Shown: piece by piece, positions 9,933-18,673 of the stretch
How the letters are laid out: each line of letters begins with the position of its first letter
Position numbering within the stretch: the first letter of the stretch is position 1
Origin: Gammaproteobacteria bacterium
Lineage (GTDB): Bacteria; Pseudomonadota; Gammaproteobacteria; Pseudomonadales; Pseudohongiellaceae
NCBI GenBank assembly: GCA_026710425.1
Contig: JAPORB010000230.1
Location: 1-37,619 of the forward strand
Length of the DNA stretch: 37,619 nucleotides
Reading direction: 5' to 3'
The notes under the pieces: generated by a model
What the model was told of the DNA's origin: nothing
Database searches by the model: none
What the model saw: only the letters and a program-made list of their open reading frames with translations
Position numbers and translations under genes: made by a program

Positions 9933-10234
9933 TTTCAGGTCGTGACCGCGCCTTGGTAGCGAACCGCCTTCAACGAAGTTCGTTCACGCCTTTGTGAAAT
10001 CCTTTCTTTAGACCAAACTGAGCAACTGCTCGGTTCTGAATACGCCAAACACAATGAGAGTCGAATAGCTTTATTCTCTGGTAGGAAGATGTGAAGTTTA
10101 CTCAGATCAGAATCATTAAACAGTTCAGAGCACTAGCACTTTTTTATGTTGAAATGACTAGCGTTGGCAAAACAAAGCTGAACAGTGCAACGACCTAACC
10201 AGCTGTCAGTCCTTGTTATGCTCAGTGTAAGGTA

Positions 10235-10261
10235 TTGCCCAATGTACTCATTTCTTATAAG
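10235..10261 (+). promoter_or_regulatory. Predicted promoter of rnpB
   Basis: A -10 hexamer TATAAG lies at 10256-10261. Upstream are TATTGC (10233-10238, 17-base spacer) or TTGCCC (10235-10240, 15-base spacer). The expected start, about 7 bases after the -10, coincides with the 5' end predicted from RNase P RNA pairing near 10268-10270. Confidence 0.6.
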
Positions 10262-10268
10262 CTTTCAA

Positions 10269-10623
10269 TGAGTCAGCTGGACAGTTGCTGCCTGTGCTCT
10301 TGTGTACAGGGGGAGGAAAGTCCGGGCTCCAAAGAGCAGGGTGCCAGGTAACACCTGGGGGGTGTGAACCCACGGCAGTGCAACAGAAAAGATACCGCCC
10401 AATCGCTTTGAGGTTGGGTAAGGGTGAAATGGTGCGGTAAGAGCGCACCGCACGACTGGTAACAGTTCGTGGCTCGGTAAACCCCACCCGGAGCAAGGCC
10501 AAATAGGAATCCAACAATGTGGCTCGCATTGGATTCGGGTAGGCCGCTACAGACCTGTGGCGACACAGGCCGCAGATGAATAACTGTCCTTGACAGAACC
10601 CGGCTTACAGGCTGACTCGCCTT
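10269..10623 (+). ncRNA. rnpB: RNase P RNA, bacterial type A
   Basis: This is the catalytic RNA of ribonuclease P, which removes 5' leaders from tRNA precursors. It is recognised by conserved blocks in the right order: GGGGGAGGAAAGTCCGGGCTCC near the 5' end (universal CR-I region), GCAGGGTGCCAGGTAA, GTGCAACAGAAA, GTAAGGGTGAAA, GGTGCGGTAAGAGCGCACCGC, GGTAAACCCCACCCGGAGCAAGGCCAAATA, and near the 3' end GACAGAACCCGGCTTA. The ends are set by the P1 stem: GAGTCAGC at 10270-10277 pairs with GCTGACTC at 10611-10618. Length of about 355 bases is normal. The location between rsmI and mraZ is conserved. The minus-strand ORFs listed here are shadows. Confidence 0.97.
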
Positions 10624-10866
10624 TTCTGTCCCCAGTCCTCATGTTTTCGTACCTATCTCGTTCTCCGCCATATGATGGCAGCCTGCGGCTGATTGCTCGA
10701 CTGTGTAATTCACTTTGAGCCATGAAAACTGGAGAAAAACATCAATTTTTGGAACTATCTTCCTGCATTAAATTGCTTTAATTCTGGAAATGGCTGCAAA
10801 ATCAAGCCATATCCCTGCATTTAGCAGCTATTTCGATCCCTGCTTGAAAAAACAGCATAAATTGTC
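10624..10866. other. Spacer between rnpB and the dcw promoter
   Basis: This short AT-rich non-coding spacer contains two small hairpins: CAGCC-TGC-GGCTG at 10679-10691 and ATTAAA-TTGC-TTTAAT near 10768-10783. Neither is followed by a clear T-run, so no rnpB terminator can be assigned with confidence. Confidence 0.45.
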
Positions 10867-10895
10867 TTGCGCCCTGGCCGATGTGTCCTTATAGT
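10867..10895 (+). promoter_or_regulatory. Predicted promoter of the dcw cluster (Pmra-like)
   Basis: TTGCGC (10867-10872) and TATAGT (10890-10895) are separated by exactly 17 bases. The predicted start is around 10902, about 105 bases before the mraZ GTG and right at the first GTGG box. Position and spacing correspond to the mra promoter that drives the division genes in E. coli. Confidence 0.65.
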
Positions 10896-10903
10896 ATGCA
10901 TTC

Positions 10904-10947
10904 GTGGATAAATGTGGAATTTATTGTTTATTTGTGGAAAAAAGTGG
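10904..10947 (+). promoter_or_regulatory. Phased GTGG repeats, probable MraZ operator
   Basis: GTGG occurs at 10904, 10914, 10934 and 10944, all in 10-base phase, and the missing register at 10924 reads TTGT. MraZ is known to bind direct GTGG-type repeats on a 10-base period upstream of its own gene. The array begins about two bases after the predicted transcription start, so a bound MraZ ring would block initiation or early elongation. The assignment is by pattern only. Confidence 0.65.
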
Positions 10948-11008
10948 TATTTTCCGAAACACAAAAGACAAGTAATTTATTACGAGTTCCGACTAATGGG
11001 GGCAAGCG

Positions 11009-11464
11009 GTGTTTCGCGGCATTAATACTGTCAATCTGGATGCCAAAGGGCGTCTGGCTATGCCGTCTCGTCATCGAGAACAGCTACTGCAGCAATCTGC
11101 TGGGCATCTGATCGTTACGATAGATACCGATTATCGCTGTCTGTTGCTTTACCCCCTGCCTGAATGGGAGCAGATAGAGCGGAAGATAGAGTCACTTTCA
11201 AGTTTTGATCCGATGTCCGTTCGGGTCAAACACCTGCTCATCGGTCATGCCAATGACCTGGAAATGGACAGCAGCGGACGGATTTTATTGCCGCAAGAGT
11301 TAAGGCTCCATGCAAATCTGGAGAAACAAATCTGCCTTATTGGCCAGGGAAAAAAACTGGAGATCTGGAATCAGGAAAGTTGGGCTCAGCAACGCGAAAC
11401 CTGGATATCAGAACCGGGAGCGGAGGGGGAACTGCCGGAGAAGCTACGCGAACTTGCGCTGTAG
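11009..11464 (+). CDS. mraZ: Transcriptional regulator MraZ
   Basis: MraZ is a ring-forming DNA-binding protein of the AbrB-like swapped-hairpin fold that represses its own operon. The 151-residue product shows the two duplicated half-motifs: NLDAKGRLAMPSRHRE at the N-terminus and EMDSSGRILLPQELR near residue 90. The start is GTG at 11009 (MFRGINTVNLD), which matches the conserved family start and is preceded by a G-rich stretch. It is the first gene of the dcw cluster, 20 bases ahead of rsmH. The predicted operator is about 60-105 bases upstream. Confidence 0.95.
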   Translation: MFRGINTVNLDAKGRLAMPSRHREQLLQQSAGHLIVTIDTDYRCLLLYPLPEWEQIERKIESLSSFDPMSVRVKHLLIGHANDLEMDSSGRILLPQELRLHANLEKQICLIGQGKKLEIWNQESWAQQRETWISEPGAEGELPEKLRELAL

Positions 11465-11484
11465 AGCTCCGCTAACCACCTGCC

Positions 11485-12417
11485 ATGTTGCTGCACACAG
11501 CAGTTCTGGGAAAAGAAGCTGTCGCAGCACTCAACATCAAGCCAAAGGGATTTTACATTGATGCCACTTTTGGTCGTGGCGGGCATGCAAGCCTGGTGCT
11601 GGCGCAGCTGGATGTTGCAGGCAGGCTACTGGTGTTGGATCGCGATCCGGCGGCAATGGCAGAGGCCAGACAATTGAGTCAAGAGGATAAAAGAGTGAAA
11701 GCCGAACACGCTAATTTCAGTCAACTCGGTTCCCTTGTCTCCGGGCAAGGAAAAGCGGGCAAGGTAGATGGCGTACTATTTGACCTGGGGGTGTCTTCTC
11801 CTCAGCTGGATGACCCTGTCAGAGGGTTCAGTTTTATGCGTGACGGTCCGCTGGATATGAGAATGGACAATGGTAATGATACCAATCTCAGGGCCGCAGA
11901 ATGGGTTAACTCGGCTACCGAGGCGGAGCTGGCTGATGTGCTGAGGCGGTTTGGTGAGGAAAAATTTTACCGTCGTATAGCAGCTGCCATAGTCAAGGCA
12001 CGGCAGGAATCACCCGTGACCAGCACCAGTCGTCTGGCCGATATCGTCAAGGCGGCTCATCCGGCTTGGGAGCAAGATCGGCATCCCGCGACCCGGACCT
12101 TTCAGGCAATCAGAATTTATATCAATCGCGAATTTGAGGAACTGGAACAGGCTCTGGCACAAACCATGGAAATATTGGCACCTGGTGGCCGCTTGGTTGC
12201 GATCAGTTTCCACTCCGGTGAAGACAGGATCGTCAAGCGCTTTATTGACAACCAGGCCAGAGGGGACCATTTCCCCAGAAAGCTGCCGATAACTGCAGAC
12301 CAGCTCGTGCCTGTTCTGAAGAAAAAAGGCAAGGCTATAAGGCCTAGCCGCTCCGAAATCATCGCTAATCCGCGGGCTCGCAGTGCAGTCATGCGCATAG
12401 CGGAAAAACTGGCCTGA
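11485..12417 (+). CDS. rsmH: 16S rRNA N4-methyltransferase RsmH (C1402)
   Basis: RsmH (MraW) methylates N4 of C1402 in 16S rRNA using S-adenosylmethionine; RsmI, encoded upstream in this window, modifies the ribose of the same nucleotide. The 310-residue product has the SAM-binding FYIDATFGRGGHASLVL region, LVLDRDPAA, DGVLFDLGVSSPQLDD, the FSFMRDGPLDMRMD signature, ATRTFQAIRIYINREFEEL, and LVAISFHSGEDRIVKRF. Length matches the family. No strong Shine-Dalgarno sequence is visible before the ATG, so expression may rely on coupling to mraZ. Confidence 0.97.
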   Translation: MLLHTAVLGKEAVAALNIKPKGFYIDATFGRGGHASLVLAQLDVAGRLLVLDRDPAAMAEARQLSQEDKRVKAEHANFSQLGSLVSGQGKAGKVDGVLFDLGVSSPQLDDPVRGFSFMRDGPLDMRMDNGNDTNLRAAEWVNSATEAELADVLRRFGEEKFYRRIAAAIVKARQESPVTSTSRLADIVKAAHPAWEQDRHPATRTFQAIRIYINREFEELEQALAQTMEILAPGGRLVAISFHSGEDRIVKRFIDNQARGDHFPRKLPITADQLVPVLKKKGKAIRPSRSEIIANPRARSAVMRIAEKLA

Positions 12418-12431
12418 ACCAGAGAACTGGT
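12418..12431 (+). promoter_or_regulatory. Hairpin directly upstream of the ftsL start
   Basis: ACCAG (12418-12422) pairs with CTGGT (12427-12431) across an AGAA loop, ending three bases before the ATG. It spans the rsmH stop region and the place where a ribosome binding site should be, so it could limit ftsL translation. Confidence 0.35.
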
Positions 12432-12434
12432 CCA

Positions 12435-12788
12435 ATGACAACTGCCAGACAAGTCAAAAGACGAGGTAATAGCAAAGCAACTGCGCCGCTATCGATAACC
12501 CGTTGGCTGGGCATTATCGGAGGTCAGGCTCTGGTGCTATATCTGCTGCTGGCACTGATACTAGGCTCGGGATTGTTGATGGTCGACATGTCCAGCAAAA
12601 AACGCTTTGCCATTAACGAGTTGCAGCAGTTGAGGGATAAGGCCAATAACATAAGAGCGGACTGGGGCAAGCTATTGCTGGAACAGAGTACCTTTGCAGT
12701 GGATGGCAGGATCGAAGACAAAGCCAGGCAACAGCTGAAGATGCAGACTCCCGACATCAGCAAAATCAGGATAGTTGCGAATGACTGA
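12435..12788 (+). CDS. ftsL: Cell division protein FtsL
   Basis: FtsL is a small bitopic inner-membrane protein that forms the FtsQLB complex and signals septal peptidoglycan synthesis by FtsWI. The 117 residues comprise a basic cytoplasmic tail (RQVKRRGNSKAT), one membrane helix (residues about 30-52, GGQALVLYLLLALILGSGLL), and a periplasmic leucine-heptad segment (INELQQLRDKANNIRADWGKLLLEQ) that would form the coiled coil with FtsB. Identification rests on topology and position between rsmH and ftsI. A short hairpin, ACCAG-AGAA-CTGGT, lies immediately before the ATG. The stop overlaps the ftsI start. Confidence 0.9.
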   Translation: MTTARQVKRRGNSKATAPLSITRWLGIIGGQALVLYLLLALILGSGLLMVDMSSKKRFAINELQQLRDKANNIRADWGKLLLEQSTFAVDGRIEDKARQQLKMQTPDISKIRIVAND

Positions 12789-14526
12789 TTCCGAAATCAG
12801 AAAGCCACCCGCGCGATGGCGACCTTTTTTGATACTTGCCTCCCTAACGGCCAGTGTGCTGACCATAGGCGCGTGGCTTGTTTCCTTACATGTCCAACAG
12901 CGCGATTTTCTGCAAGAGGCCGGGGATGACAGAACTATTCGCAGCATAGAACTAGTGGCCAATCGCGGATTGATTACTGATCGCAATGGTGAACCTCTGG
13001 CAGTCAGCACCCCCGTTCAATCGATTTGGGTGAATCCTGGCAAATTAATTGCGGACTCCGGTTCCATTCATCTGCTTGCCTGGCATCTGGAATTGGATTC
13101 AAACGAGTTCATGGAAAAAATAAAGGACAACGCCAGTAGAGAGTTCCTCTATGTCAAACGACGATTGTCGCCCGACGAAGCCAAGGCAGTACTGGAACTG
13201 AATATTGATCATGTGTATGCACAACAGGAGTTCCAGCGCTTTTATCCCCATGGGGAAGTCACTGCCCACTTGATCGGCTTCAGTGATATTGATGATGTCG
13301 GCCAGGAAGGACTTGAGCTTACCTATGATAAATGGCTCCGTGGAGTACCTGGTCGACGCCGAGTAATGAAGGATCCGCGGGGCAATCTCATTAGGGAACT
13401 GGATATCATACAAACCGCTGAACCGGGTAACGATCTGGCCTTATCCATTGACTTCCGGCTTCAAAACCTGGCCTACCGAGCATTGAAGGCTGAGTTCATC
13501 ACACGCCATGCCAAGGCCGCTTCAGCGGTGGTGCTGGATGTGCAGACGGGGGAGGTGCTGGCCATGGTCAATCAACCCTCCTACAACCCGCATAATAGAG
13601 CGAACTTGGTGGATTTCAGCGTTATGCGCAACCGTGCCGTCACCGATGTTTACGAGCCCGGATCAACCATCAAGCCATTCAGCATCATGGCAGCACTGGA
13701 ATCAGGCCGCTTCGAGCCAGACAGCATTATCGAAACAAGCCCAGGCTGGATGATGGTTGGATTCAATGAAGTCAGAGATCTGTTCAATTACGGAACACTG
13801 ACCCTGGGAAAAATAATCACTAAATCCAGCAACGTCGGTATCAGCAAGGTAGCATTCGAAATTGGTCCCGAAGCCATTCGCGATGTCCTGCAAAGGGTGG
13901 GATTTGGTGAAGTGGCCGGAACCGGATTTCCCGGAGAGCAGGATGGCATACTGCCAAATCATCGACGCTGGAGTCGTATTGAAACGGCTACGTTTTCTTT
14001 TGGTTACGGACTTGCCGCATCACCTTTGCAGATAGCCGGAGCCTATTCAGTCATTGCCGATGACGGCATCAGAAAACCGGTATCCCTGTTGCGCCTCGAT
14101 CAGGCAACCCTGAGTGAACTTCCAAGGCAACAGTCAGTCAGTCCGGCCATCGCCAGACGGGTGCGCGGCATGCTGGAAACCGTGGTGGACAGGAAACGGG
14201 GTGGTTCGGCAGATGAGGCAAATATTCCCTTTTACCAGGTCGCTGGCAAGACCGGTACAGCCCATGTCGTGGGTGAGTTTGGCTATGAAGATAACCTGCA
14301 TAATTCACTGTTTGCCGGCATGGTGCCGGCTTCGAATCCCAAAATTGTGGTGGTGGTAGTGATCAACGAACCCAAGGGAGACGAGCATTACGGTGGTCAG
14401 GTGGCCGCCCCGGTGTTTGCAGACATCGCCTCGGGAGCCATGCGTATTCTCAATATTCCGCCCGACCTGGGATTGGCTGTTTCTTCTGTGATAACGGACA
14501 ATCAGATGTCGGGTGCAGCTGACTGA
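12781..14526 (+). CDS. ftsI: Peptidoglycan D,D-transpeptidase FtsI (PBP3)
   Basis: FtsI cross-links septal peptidoglycan and is the target of aztreonam-type beta-lactams. An N-terminal membrane helix (residues about 15-37) is followed by the pedestal domain (NRGLITDRNGEPLAVSTPVQSIWVNP split over its start) and the transpeptidase domain with the three active-site motifs: S295-T-I-K298, S349-S-N351 and K490-T-G-T. I start at ATG 12781 rather than the track's TTG at 12775: the ATG overlaps the ftsL stop (ATGACTGA), as is common here. Length is then 581 residues, normal for the family. murE begins two bases after the stop. Confidence 0.96.
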   Translation: MTDSEIRKPPARWRPFLILASLTASVLTIGAWLVSLHVQQRDFLQEAGDDRTIRSIELVANRGLITDRNGEPLAVSTPVQSIWVNPGKLIADSGSIHLLAWHLELDSNEFMEKIKDNASREFLYVKRRLSPDEAKAVLELNIDHVYAQQEFQRFYPHGEVTAHLIGFSDIDDVGQEGLELTYDKWLRGVPGRRRVMKDPRGNLIRELDIIQTAEPGNDLALSIDFRLQNLAYRALKAEFITRHAKAASAVVLDVQTGEVLAMVNQPSYNPHNRANLVDFSVMRNRAVTDVYEPGSTIKPFSIMAALESGRFEPDSIIETSPGWMMVGFNEVRDLFNYGTLTLGKIITKSSNVGISKVAFEIGPEAIRDVLQRVGFGEVAGTGFPGEQDGILPNHRRWSRIETATFSFGYGLAASPLQIAGAYSVIADDGIRKPVSLLRLDQATLSELPRQQSVSPAIARRVRGMLETVVDRKRGGSADEANIPFYQVAGKTGTAHVVGEFGYEDNLHNSLFAGMVPASNPKIVVVVVINEPKGDEHYGGQVAAPVFADIASGAMRILNIPPDLGLAVSSVITDNQMSGAAD

Positions 14527-14528
14527 TT

Positions 14529-16058
14529 ATGAATACCGCCGAATCCCTCAGCAACGGAATCAGCCTGCTCCAGCTTGTCGACGGGTTGTGCCAGATGCCA
14601 GAGCAGCTTCGGCCTGGATTGAAGATTGGAGTAAACGGCCTGTCGATCGATTCGAGAGAACTGCGGGCAGGGAATTTGTTTTTGGCCTGTTTCGGCCGCA
14701 ATCATGATGCTCGTGATTATATTGCGGATGCACTGGAAGCGGGTGCCAGTGCGGTACTGGCCGAGTCAGGCGGTGCCTGGCAGGGCATTCGGATGCAACA
14801 GGGAGTACCGATTGTTGCCATTGACAACCTCGCTGGGCGTTGCAGTGAAATCGCCTCCAGGTTTTATCAATGCCCGAGTGAGTCGCTTACAGTTATCGGT
14901 ATTACTGGCACCAATGGCAAAACCAGCTGTTGCCAATTCATCGCACAATTGTTCAGTACCTTTGGCTTACGCTGCGGTGTGATGGGAACTCTCGGTTATG
15001 GCATTCCGGGCGATTACCAGGAAACAGAGCTGACCACTCCAGATGCAGTGTTCACCCAGATGGCACTGTCCCGAATGCAACAACAAAACATTGAGCCAGT
15101 TGCAATGGAGGTTTCTTCGGTCGGTATGCACCAGAACCGGGTGGCGGCAGTCAGGTTTGATACTGCTGTGTTTACAAATCTGACCAGAGATCACCTGGAT
15201 TATCACGAAAGCATGGAGGCTTATGCCGAGAGCAAGCGTAAACTGTTCACCATGCCAGATCTTAAAAGTGCCGTGATTAACCTTGATGATCCCCGTGCTT
15301 TTTCCATTATCAATGCTATTGGCAGTGGAGTAGAAGTGCTGACCTACAGCACTCACAACCCTCTAGCAACCGTGCATGCCGAAGATTATGAGTTGTCCAG
15401 AGACGGATTTACCGCCCGCATCAATTCACCCATTGGCTCAGGCAATATTCAAGGGCAATTGCTGGGCTGTTTTAACTTGAGCAATGTGCTGGCGGCGGCA
15501 GCATGTGCGCTCACCTACCTGCCGGGGCATCAGCAATTCAGCATTGACGAACTGTGTGCAAATCTCTCCACTCTGAAACCTGTAACCGGGCGCATGGAAA
15601 TCGTTGCCGCCGAGGGCGGCTTGACTACCGTTGTTGACTACGCCCATACCCCCGATGGCCTGCGCTCCGCGCTGGCAGCATTGCGTGATCATTTTGAGGG
15701 AAAAATATGGTGTGTCTTTGGATGTGGTGGTAACCGCGACAAGGGTAAGCGTTCCTTGATGGGAGAAATAGCGGAACAAATGGCTGACCGACTGATACTA
15801 ACCGATGACAACCCCCGCCATGAGCAGGGCGACGAAATAATCAGCCATATCCTGAGTGGAATCAAGAAGCCGACAGCGGTGTATACAGAACGCAATAGAG
15901 CCCAGGCCATTAACATGGCAGTCAACCAAGCGCAGGTTGGAGATGTTGTACTGATCGCCGGAAAGGGACATGAGACCTATCAGGAAACGGACGGAACTAG
16001 GCATCTTTTCAGCGATACAAGTCATGTGCGTCTTGCCATGAAGGCGCGAAATAATTAA
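14529..16058 (+). CDS. murE: UDP-MurNAc-tripeptide synthetase MurE (meso-DAP adding)
   Basis: MurE adds the third residue, here predicted to be meso-diaminopimelate, to UDP-MurNAc-L-Ala-D-Glu in the cytoplasm. The 509-residue product has the Mur-ligase ATP loop GITGTNGKTSCCQF, the central LTRDHLDYHESMEAYAESK motif with the carbamylated Lys region, and FGCGGNRDKGKR in the C-terminal domain. The specificity loop reads DDNPRHEQ; the DNPR motif is characteristic of meso-DAP adding enzymes and supports a Gram-negative host. It lies two bases after ftsI. Confidence 0.97.
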   Translation: MNTAESLSNGISLLQLVDGLCQMPEQLRPGLKIGVNGLSIDSRELRAGNLFLACFGRNHDARDYIADALEAGASAVLAESGGAWQGIRMQQGVPIVAIDNLAGRCSEIASRFYQCPSESLTVIGITGTNGKTSCCQFIAQLFSTFGLRCGVMGTLGYGIPGDYQETELTTPDAVFTQMALSRMQQQNIEPVAMEVSSVGMHQNRVAAVRFDTAVFTNLTRDHLDYHESMEAYAESKRKLFTMPDLKSAVINLDDPRAFSIINAIGSGVEVLTYSTHNPLATVHAEDYELSRDGFTARINSPIGSGNIQGQLLGCFNLSNVLAAAACALTYLPGHQQFSIDELCANLSTLKPVTGRMEIVAAEGGLTTVVDYAHTPDGLRSALAALRDHFEGKIWCVFGCGGNRDKGKRSLMGEIAEQMADRLILTDDNPRHEQGDEIISHILSGIKKPTAVYTERNRAQAINMAVNQAQVGDVVLIAGKGHETYQETDGTRHLFSDTSHVRLAMKARNN

Positions 16059-16113
16059 CTCAACGGTTTAAATAATGAAATTGCTGCGATAAATAACGGA
16101 ACAGGCAGCACTG

Positions 16114-17556
16114 GTGGGTAAAAATTTGATTGGCTCAATGTCAACACAGGAACTGGCCAAAACCATGCAGGCACAGGTGATAGGCCGTAATGTGATGTTT
16201 TCCTCACTTTCCACCGATACGCGCACACTGCAAGGCGGAGATGCCTATTTGGCCCTTAGAGGTGAACACTTTGATGGTCATGACTTTTGTGAGGTTGCTG
16301 CCAGTGCTGGAGCCAGCACTCTAATCGTTGAGCGGGCCAGCACAGTAGCAGCTGCCCAGCTGGTGGTGAAAGACTCCCATCAAGCACTGGCCGACATCGC
16401 CCGGTTCAACCGCCTTAGAAGTCAGGCCACGGTAATTGCCCTGACTGGCAGCCAAGGCAAAACCACCGTCAAGGAAATGATAGGTAGCATACTTACCAAG
16501 TGTGGCTCCACACATATTACCCGGACCAACCTGAATAATACCATTGGGGTGCCACTTACCCTGCTGCAGCTTGAGGAAGGACACAAGTATGCCGTAATTG
16601 AGATGGGGGCTAACCGGGCCGGGGAGATTGCATTCAGTGTTGAGGCGACCCAGCCCGACATTGCCCTACTGACGGGTGCCAGTGCTGCTCATGTGGAAGG
16701 CTTCGGCAGTCTTGAAGGAATTGTTGAGGCCAAAGGCGAGATTCTTGATGGCCTTTCGGCTGAAGGGATTGCGGTACTCAATGCTGATGATCCTCATGTC
16801 CAACGCTGGATTGATCGCAGTGCACATTGCCGAGTGGTGCTGTTTTCCGGATCCGAAAGTATTGCCTCTGGGTCACGTCGAGAGCATCAGGCTGACTTCC
16901 TGGCCCGACAGATAAAGACCCATGGGGGTCAGGGTGTCGAATTCGAACTGGCAACTCCCAGCGGCTCAACCATTGTAAGTCTGCACTTGCTCGGTGAACA
17001 CAACGCCATCAATGCGGCAGCCGCTGCCGCTGTGGCCATGGAGGCAGGAGCCTCTCTTGAGCAGGTGCGGCAGGGTCTTGAAGCGGTTCAACCAGTTAGG
17101 GGCAGGTTGGTTCAGCTTGCTGGTCGGAACGGTTCGATTGTTATCGACGATACATACAATGCCAGTCCGTCCTCTGCTATGGCGGCGATTGATGTGCTGG
17201 CACAGTTTGCGGAAAGCAAGGTGCTGATTGTCGGTGATATGAAGGAGCTCGGAGCTGAATCGGCAAAATTTCATGCCAATGTGGGCGCATATGCAAAAGG
17301 CTGCTGCATTGACACCCTGTGGGCTTGCGGTGAGTTTGCCCAGGAGACAACAAATGCCTTTGGTCCATCGGCCCTGATGTTTGCCAGTCAACAGGCACTG
17401 ATCAGGCACTGTCAGCAGCAAACACATAGGGGGGTAGTCTATCTGGTTAAGGGCTCGCGCGGTGCCCGCATGGAGAACGTGGTCCGCGGTCTCTTAGACG
17501 AGCGATATTCGGAAGCGACCCACGAAGTCGAACTATCAACCGGTAGGGAGACCTGA
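16114..17556 (+). CDS. murF: UDP-MurNAc-pentapeptide synthetase MurF
   Basis: MurF adds D-Ala-D-Ala to UDP-MurNAc-tripeptide, completing the cytoplasmic pentapeptide. Motifs include [26 protein letters not shown] at the N-terminus (in parts), the ATP loop [42 protein letters not shown], and [15 protein letters not shown]. The start is uncertain: GTG 16114 gives 480 residues, while TTG 16126 or ATG 16138 would trim 4 or 8 residues. E. coli MurF aligns best with a start around 16126. No strong ribosome binding site separates these choices. The gap after murE is 55 bases. Confidence 0.95.
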   Translation: MGKNLIGSMSTQELAKTMQAQVIGRNVMFSSLSTDTRTLQGGDAYLALRGEHFDGHDFCEVAASAGASTLIVERASTVAAAQLVVKDSHQALADIARFNRLRSQATVIALTGSQGKTTVKEMIGSILTKCGSTHITRTNLNNTIGVPLTLLQLEEGHKYAVIEMGANRAGEIAFSVEATQPDIALLTGASAAHVEGFGSLEGIVEAKGEILDGLSAEGIAVLNADDPHVQRWIDRSAHCRVVLFSGSESIASGSRREHQADFLARQIKTHGGQGVEFELATPSGSTIVSLHLLGEHNAINAAAAAAVAMEAGASLEQVRQGLEAVQPVRGRLVQLAGRNGSIVIDDTYNASPSSAMAAIDVLAQFAESKVLIVGDMKELGAESAKFHANVGAYAKGCCIDTLWACGEFAQETTNAFGPSALMFASQQALIRHCQQQTHRGVVYLVKGSRGARMENVVRGLLDERYSEATHEVELSTGRET

Positions 17557-17558
17557 TC

Positions 17559-18641
17559 ATGCTGGTGTGGGTATCCAATATGCTGATGCAATTCGACAGT
17601 AATTTTGCTGTGATTCAATACATCACCGTACGAGCTATTTTCAGCGTGTTGACGGCACTGGGTGTCTCACTGCTGATCGGTCCCGCCATGATTCGCCGCC
17701 TTAATTTACACCAGATCGGCCAGGTGGTGCGTGATGACGGACCAGAAACGCATTTCAGTAAAGCTGGTACCCCTACCATGGGCGGTGCCCTGATACTGGT
17801 CAGTATCGTAATTAGCACGCTGCTGTGGTCGGACCTTGCCAATCACTATATATGGATTGTGCTGCTGGTGACCATCCTGTTTGGTGCCATTGGCTGGGTG
17901 GATGATTACCGCAAGGTTTTTGAACAGGATCCCACTGGATTGTCCCCGCGCTGGAAACTGTTCTGGCAATTTCTCATTGGCACGGCAGCAGCCATTGTGC
18001 TCTACAAAACAGCGGTGAGCAGCATCGAAACTGATTACATCGTTCCGTTTTTCAAGGATGTTGCTATCAATACTGGCCTGATCTATGTGGTAATTAGTTC
18101 GCTGATCATTGTTGGATTCAGCAATGCGGTCAATCTCACTGATGGTCTTGACGGACTGGCCATTCTGCCCACAGTCATGGTGGGTGGGGCCCTTGGCGTA
18201 ATTGCCTATCTTGCCGGGCATGCTGAGTTCTCAGCCTACCTGAATATACCCAATGTGTCCGGGTCGGGTGAGGTGGGAATTTTTGCGGGAGCACTGGTGG
18301 GAGCTGGTATGGGATTTCTGTGGTTTAACACTTATCCGGCCCAGATCTTTATGGGGGATGTGGGGGCGTTGGCACTCGGTGCCGCCTTGGGCGTAATGGC
18401 GATAGTATCCCGGCATGAAATCGTACTATTCATAATGGGGGGAGTGTTTGTCATGGAGACCGCCTCGGTGATCCTGCAGGTGGCTTCCTACAAGCTGACT
18501 GGACGTCGAATATTTCGCATGGCTCCTCTGCACCATCATTTTGAATTGAAAGGTTGGCCGGAACCCAGAGTAATTGTACGGTTCTGGATCATTACGGTCA
18601 TGCTGGTGCTCTTCGGGTTGGCTACGTTGAAGTTACGGTAA
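17559..18641 (+). CDS. mraY: Phospho-MurNAc-pentapeptide transferase MraY
   Basis: MraY moves phospho-MurNAc-pentapeptide onto undecaprenyl phosphate, giving lipid I at the inner face of the membrane. The 360 residues equal the E. coli length, with about ten predicted membrane helices. Visible family motifs are [11 protein letters not shown], the DD dyad in [43 protein letters not shown] and the [15 protein letters not shown] loop that holds the catalytic His-rich segment. GGGAG precedes the ATG. The gene starts two bases after murF. Confidence 0.98.
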   Translation: MLVWVSNMLMQFDSNFAVIQYITVRAIFSVLTALGVSLLIGPAMIRRLNLHQIGQVVRDDGPETHFSKAGTPTMGGALILVSIVISTLLWSDLANHYIWIVLLVTILFGAIGWVDDYRKVFEQDPTGLSPRWKLFWQFLIGTAAAIVLYKTAVSSIETDYIVPFFKDVAINTGLIYVVISSLIIVGFSNAVNLTDGLDGLAILPTVMVGGALGVIAYLAGHAEFSAYLNIPNVSGSGEVGIFAGALVGAGMGFLWFNTYPAQIFMGDVGALALGAALGVMAIVSRHEIVLFIMGGVFVMETASVILQVASYKLTGRRIFRMAPLHHHFELKGWPEPRVIVRFWIITVMLVLFGLATLKLR

Positions 18642-18673
18642 GCAGATCTGGAGCAAGCAACGGGTGAATTGAG

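Larger units (their letters stand above)
9328..10269. other. Gap between rsmI and rnpB
   Basis: These 942 bases hold no intact gene that I can identify. On the minus strand a short open frame (9587-9799) ends with EFLATHPPAFRGLR, which resembles the C-terminal EFLSTHP-type motif of M48 metallopeptidases, but there is no HExxH sequence upstream and the frame is broken, so it would be a relic at best. A 9-base tandem repeat lies at 9906-9932. AACGAA-G-TTCGTT forms a small palindrome near 9972-9984. A stable 8-bp hairpin with an AACT loop is at 10016-10035. The last 35 bases form the rnpB promoter. Confidence 0.5.

Noticed and set aside
10016-10035. 8-bp hairpin with an AACT loop, considered as a terminator
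   Set aside because: No T-run follows on either strand and no gene ends nearby.
10248-10566. Three overlapping minus-strand ORFs of 62-97 residues
   Set aside because: They are antisense to RNase P RNA, whose structure explains the sequence.
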